Notes under the pieces: model-generated
What the model was told of the DNA's origin: nothing
Database searches by the model: none
What the model saw: the letters and a program-made list of their open reading frames with translations, nothing else
Assembly (NCBI GenBank): GCA_034408745.1
Contig: JAWXCM010000141.1
Location: 1 to 6,994 of the forward strand
From: JAWXCM01 sp034408745
Lineage (GTDB): Bacteria; Acidobacteriota; Terriglobia; Bryobacterales; Bryobacteraceae
DNA: 6,994 nt
Direction: 5' to 3'
Made by a program: the position numbers and the translations under genes
In this document: piece by piece, positions 4,609 to 6,994 of the stretch
How positions within the stretch are numbered: the first letter of the stretch is position 1
Layout: each line of letters opens with the position of its first letter

Positions 4609-6034
4609 GATCAGCACCGGTGGCACCATCACCACCATCGCCGGCGATGGCGCCCGCGCTTACTCCAACGATGGGTATGCGGCCACCAGCGCGTCGCTCG
4701 CCGCTCCCAGCGGCGTGGCCGTCGACCAGGCGGGCACCATCTACGTCGCCGATTCCCAGAACCACCGCATCCGCGCCCTCACCCTCGGTGTCATCTCTGT
4801 GACCGTCGCCAGCAGCCCCGCGGGTTTGCCCGTCACCGTGGACGGCACCACTTACACCGCGCCCCAGACCTTCTCCTGGGCAACCGGCTCAACCCACACC
4901 ATTGCCGCCTATGGCCAGACTGTGGGTGGAACAAAACACGTGTTCGCCAGCTGGTCGGACAGCGGCGCAGCCTCGCATACCGTGGCGCCGAACTCCGGCA
5001 CCACTTACACGGCCACTTACTCCACGCATTATTACCTCACCACCTCGTCGAACCAGTCCGCCATGGGGTCCATCGCTCCGGCCAGCGGCTGGTACACGTC
5101 CGGCAGTCTGGTCGCGGTCAGCGCCATTCCGGTGGCGGGCAACGCGTTCACCGGATTTGGCGGCGCCCTCTCCGGCACCACCAACCCACAGAACGTGAGC
5201 ATGACGGCGCCGAGGACAGTTAGCGCCTCCTTCGCCCTCCTGACCACCACGGTCACCACCTTGCCGGCCGGTCTCGCCATGGTCGTCGACGGCGTGAACT
5301 ACTTCTCCCCACAGGTCTTCCAGTGGACCGCCGGATCTAACCACACCATCAGCGTGGCGCCGACCCTGAGCGTCGCAGCGGGAACCCGACATCTGTTCCA
5401 GAACTGGTCTGATGCGGGTGCCGCAACGCACGGTGTCACCGGACCGGCGGTTCCCACCACCTTCACTGCCAGCTATCAGACGCAGCACCAACTCACCACC
5501 GGCGTATCCCCGGCCGGAGCGGGCACCGTCACAGCTCCTGGCTGGTACGCGGCCGGAGACACCGCGGTTATCACCGGGACGGCCAACGCGGGCTACGCCT
5601 TCGCCAACTACTCCGGCTTCCCCGGCGGTCCCTCGGCAGCAACCCCGCTCAACCTCGTCATGAACGCACCGGCCAACGTGGTGGCCAACTTCACCGCACT
5701 GGCGCCTGTGCTCACGGCCAGCCTTGCGACTAAGTCCTGGGACGCAGGAACTCAAATCGAGTCCGTCACCATCAAGCTGCAAAACACAGGTCTCGGCAAC
5801 GCGCTGAACGCACAAATCACCTCCGTCGTAGCCACCGTGTTTCAGGGCAGCGGCGTACTCGGAGCACCCAGCCCGGCATCGCAGGTGGTTGGAACTGTCG
5901 CTCCCGGCACCAGCGTTAATGCCGCCGCCATTACGTTCTCCACGCCCTCAACGGTCGTGCGGATCAAGCTGGTGGTCAACTACACCTCCGCCGGAGGCGT
6001 GCCGGCTTCCACGTCGTTGATCTTCTTCAAATAA
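4499..6034 (+). CDS. NHL-repeat protein, 3' part: blades 11-12, two InlB-B-repeat-like units, C-terminal domain
   Basis: This frame can be opened at a GTG at 4499, but genuine homology begins at about 4538, so it is the continuation of the preceding gene rather than a separate one. There is no convincing ribosome binding site or signal peptide. Numbering from 4499, residues 15-97 hold NHL blades 11 and 12 (QGVAVDDAGNVYIADTGNNR and PSGVAVDQAGTIYVADSQNH). Residues about 101-250 and 251-400 are two tandem copies of one unit. Each begins PAGL, a V-D-G-x-x-Y element, a P-Q-x-F-x-W strand and a G-S-x-H-T-I strand. Then comes a WSD-x-GAA-x-H element, then an L-T-T / G-W-Y / M-x-AP-x-x-V-x-A-x-F half, like divergent InlB B-repeat domains of bacterial surface proteins. 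The last 110 residues form another beta-rich domain (SWDAGTQIESVTIKLQNTGL) resembling CARDB-like domains, ending SLIFFK at the TAA. No LPxTG, PEP-CTERM or other anchor is visible. With one C removed, the whole protein is 1136 residues. Confidence 0.85.
   Translation: MTAERRHPRPCSIPQGVAVDDAGNVYIADTGNNRIRKISTGGTITTIAGDGARAYSNDGYAATSASLAAPSGVAVDQAGTIYVADSQNHRIRALTLGVISVTVASSPAGLPVTVDGTTYTAPQTFSWATGSTHTIAAYGQTVGGTKHVFASWSDSGAASHTVAPNSGTTYTATYSTHYYLTTSSNQSAMGSIAPASGWYTSGSLVAVSAIPVAGNAFTGFGGALSGTTNPQNVSMTAPRTVSASFALLTTTVTTLPAGLAMVVDGVNYFSPQVFQWTAGSNHTISVAPTLSVAAGTRHLFQNWSDAGAATHGVTGPAVPTTFTASYQTQHQLTTGVSPAGAGTVTAPGWYAAGDTAVITGTANAGYAFANYSGFPGGPSAATPLNLVMNAPANVVANFTALAPVLTASLATKSWDAGTQIESVTIKLQNTGLGNALNAQITSVVATVFQGSGVLGAPSPASQVVGTVAPGTSVNAAAITFSTPSTVVRIKLVVNYTSAGGVPASTSLIFFK
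4537..4541 (+). other. C5 homopolymer: site of the frameshift within the NHL gene
   Basis: The upstream frame reads L-F-N-P then P-G-C-G-R; the downstream frame reads P-Q-G-V-A-V-D. All eleven other blades continue without a break through this position. Four C instead of five gives L-F-N-P-Q-G-V-A-V-D and one continuous frame from 2623 to 6034. The break can therefore be placed at this run with near certainty; whether it is real or a sequencing error cannot be told from the sequence. Confidence 0.85.
4799..5701 (+). repeat. Two tandem ~450-bp units coding for InlB-B-repeat-like domains
   Basis: Unit 1 runs from about 4799 to 5248 and unit 2 from about 5249 to 5701. At protein level they share PAGL, VDG-x-x-Y, PQ-x-F-x-W, GS-x-HTI, WSD-x-GAA-x-H, LTT, GWY, and M-x-AP-x-x-V-x-A-x-F in the same order. 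They are diverged at DNA level, so this is an old internal duplication rather than a recent one. Confidence 0.75.
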
Positions 6035-6067
6035 CAAAAACAAGTTCAGGATTCGGAGACAAAACAA

Positions 6068-6694
6068 ATGCGCAAACTAATCATGTGGGGCACACTGGCG
6101 ATCCTCGCCGCGGGAGGCAGCCTGATGCAGGCTGCCGAAATCCCCGCCTTCAGCCTCTACTGGGACAGCGCCGTCAGCGGCGCCGGAGGCAGCACCGTAG
6201 GCTGGGGATTCTACGTCTACAATTTCGACCCCGTGAACTGGATATCCATCACGGGTGTTGCGCCCGAAAACCGCACCAATATTTCGCTGATGACGGGATT
6301 CACGGACTTCATGAACCTCATTGGCGGTCCGAGCGGAGGGGCAATCGCCCCGGAAGACGGGTGGTTCGTTCCCGACTTCGACTTCGCCCTCCAGGCCGGC
6401 GTCGGAGCCTACACCATCAACGGCGCGGCGATTCCGGGCGCAGGCGACTCGGGGATCATGCGCCTCAGCTACGACGTCTACGACGGCGACCCCAATAGCG
6501 GTGGCAACTACATCGAATCCACACAGTTGGACGACTTCAACTCGCCCACTTACTCCGTCACGGTCTCCGGCACGCCGGAGCAGCCGTCGGAAACCCCGGA
6601 GCCCGGCACTGCGGCGCTCTTCCTGCCTGCCGGACTTCTGGTTGTCATCGGAGTGCGTCGCCGGCGCAACCGCGCTTCTCAAACCAGCCATTAA
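6068..6694 (+). CDS. PEP-CTERM sorting-signal protein of unknown function
   Basis: A 208-residue exported protein. Residues 1-23 form a signal peptide (MRKL start, hydrophobic core, cleavage after QAA). The middle (about 24-170) is a Gly/Ser/Asp/Tyr-rich, cysteine-free region of probable beta structure that I do not recognise. Residues 177-200 are a textbook PEP-CTERM signal: Pro-Glu-Pro-Gly, a hydrophobic helix (TAALFLPAGLLVVIGV) and an RRRR cluster. Such signals are recognised and cut by an exosortase and usually go with exopolysaccharide production; no exosortase is in this window. The ATG at 6068 has GGAG nine bases upstream. It starts 33 bases after the NHL gene's stop with no terminator between, so both are probably on one transcript and may act together at the cell surface or in the matrix. 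The sorting signal is certain; the role of the body is not. Confidence 0.9.
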   Translation: MRKLIMWGTLAILAAGGSLMQAAEIPAFSLYWDSAVSGAGGSTVGWGFYVYNFDPVNWISITGVAPENRTNISLMTGFTDFMNLIGGPSGGAIAPEDGWFVPDFDFALQAGVGAYTINGAAIPGAGDSGIMRLSYDVYDGDPNSGGNYIESTQLDDFNSPTYSVTVSGTPEQPSETPEPGTAALFLPAGLLVVIGVRRRRNRASQTSH

Positions 6695-6715
6695 CTTCCC
6701 CCGGATAACACCAGC

Positions 6716-6743
6716 GGCCAGCACAGATTCACCCGTGCTGGCC
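6716..6743 (+). terminator. 9-bp GC-rich hairpin after the PEP-CTERM gene, possible terminator
   Basis: GGCCAGCAC (6716-6724) and GTGCTGGCC (6735-6743) form a perfect 9-bp stem with a 10-base loop, 21 bases after the stop codon. The position suits a transcription terminator for the NHL/PEP-CTERM pair. There is no true T-run after the stem (only TTT at 6749-6751), so it may instead be an mRNA-stabilising hairpin or a weak or Rho-assisted stop. Confidence 0.5.
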
Positions 6744-6973
6744 ACGACGTTTCGATAAGTAGACTAATTCCAAATCTGGCTCGGCACACGCCGCGTCAAA
6801 TCGGACACATGCAAAGTCGTCTACACGTATAACTCGTGAAAAGAAACCTGGATATTCGGCCTTGCAAGCGAATCAAGTACCCAAGGAATAGCTGTCCCCT
6901 CTGTGTCAACATGACTGAGACATCTTGCCTTTCCGTAATTACTGACCTACAGGGGGCGGAGACAAGAGGTTTC
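6744..6973. other. Intergenic region, lower GC, no gene recognised
   Basis: After the hairpin the sequence becomes noticeably richer in A and T than the rest of the window, and no frame shows a recognisable protein. A 62-codon minus-strand frame (6796-6984) has no ribosome binding site and no family resemblance. A TATAAC at 6828-6833 resembles a -10 box but lacks a matching -35. The region is best seen as an upstream regulatory spacer for a gene to the right. Confidence 0.4.
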
Positions 6974-6994
6974 ATGGTAAGCAATGCAAAGCTC
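6974..6994 (+). CDS. Possible start of a further plus-strand gene (cut by the window edge)
   Basis: ATG at 6974 is preceded by AGAGG at a spacing of about four to five bases, and the frame stays open for the seven codons left (MVSNAKL). This is too little to name a family. Its position after a gene-free AT-richer spacer fits a new gene start, but chance cannot be excluded. Confidence 0.25.

Noticed and set aside
4889..5815. 308-codon open frame on the minus strand
   Set aside because: It lies opposite the strongly supported InlB-like units, is rich in Arg and Gly, and has no family motif or ribosome binding site.
6077..6745. 222-codon minus-strand frame opposite the PEP-CTERM gene
   Set aside because: The plus strand has a signal peptide and a textbook PEP-CTERM signal; the antisense frame has neither structure nor motifs.
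6796..6984. 62-codon minus-strand frame in the right-hand spacer
   Set aside because: It has no ribosome binding site, no recognisable motif, and it overlaps the possible plus-strand start at 6974.

Overview
The window is GC-rich bacterial DNA that looks like Acidobacteriota, most likely a Solibacter/Bryobacter-type genome. The hints are a large secreted NHL-repeat protein, a PEP-CTERM sorting signal, and an ArsR/SRPBCC/DoxX/DUF1801 cluster, all of which I associate with that group. This taxonomic call is inference from gene content, not from any database search.

Left half, minus strand (about 1-2491): an apparent five-gene operon is read leftwards from an ArsR-type repressor (start near 2446). 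It continues through a small DUF1801 protein, an SRPBCC/AHSA1-like lipid-binding-fold protein, a four-helix DoxX-like membrane protein, and a second DUF1801-type gene that overlaps the doxX stop by four bases. The last gene is damaged. Its family core appears to lack an internal block, it is joined in frame to the tail of a sugar-phosphate isomerase/epimerase-type TIM barrel, and that tail is itself frameshifted. Beyond it, running off the left edge, is the start of a secreted protein that resembles a glycoside hydrolase.

Right half, plus strand (2623-6694): a large secreted protein has a signal peptide, twelve NHL blades, two tandem copies of an approximately 150-residue InlB-B-repeat-like unit, and a C-terminal beta-type domain. 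A run of five C at 4537-4541 shifts the frame exactly at the start of blade 11. As given, the gene therefore reads as two open frames (2623-4608 and 4499-6034). Removing one C restores a 1136-residue protein with 12 blades, which would form two six-bladed propellers. Thirty-three bases downstream, probably in the same transcript, lies a small PEP-CTERM protein of unknown function, predicted to be exported and processed by an exosortase. A 9-bp GC-rich hairpin follows it.

The two gene blocks are divergent from the 2447-2622 interval. It carries a good sigma70-like promoter for the ArsR operon (-35 TTGACA, -10 TATACA) and a strong ribosome binding site for the NHL gene. The last 300 bases are visibly less GC-rich and hold no convincing complete gene, although a new plus-strand gene may begin at 6974. 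I found no RNA gene, CRISPR array, insertion sequence or integration site.
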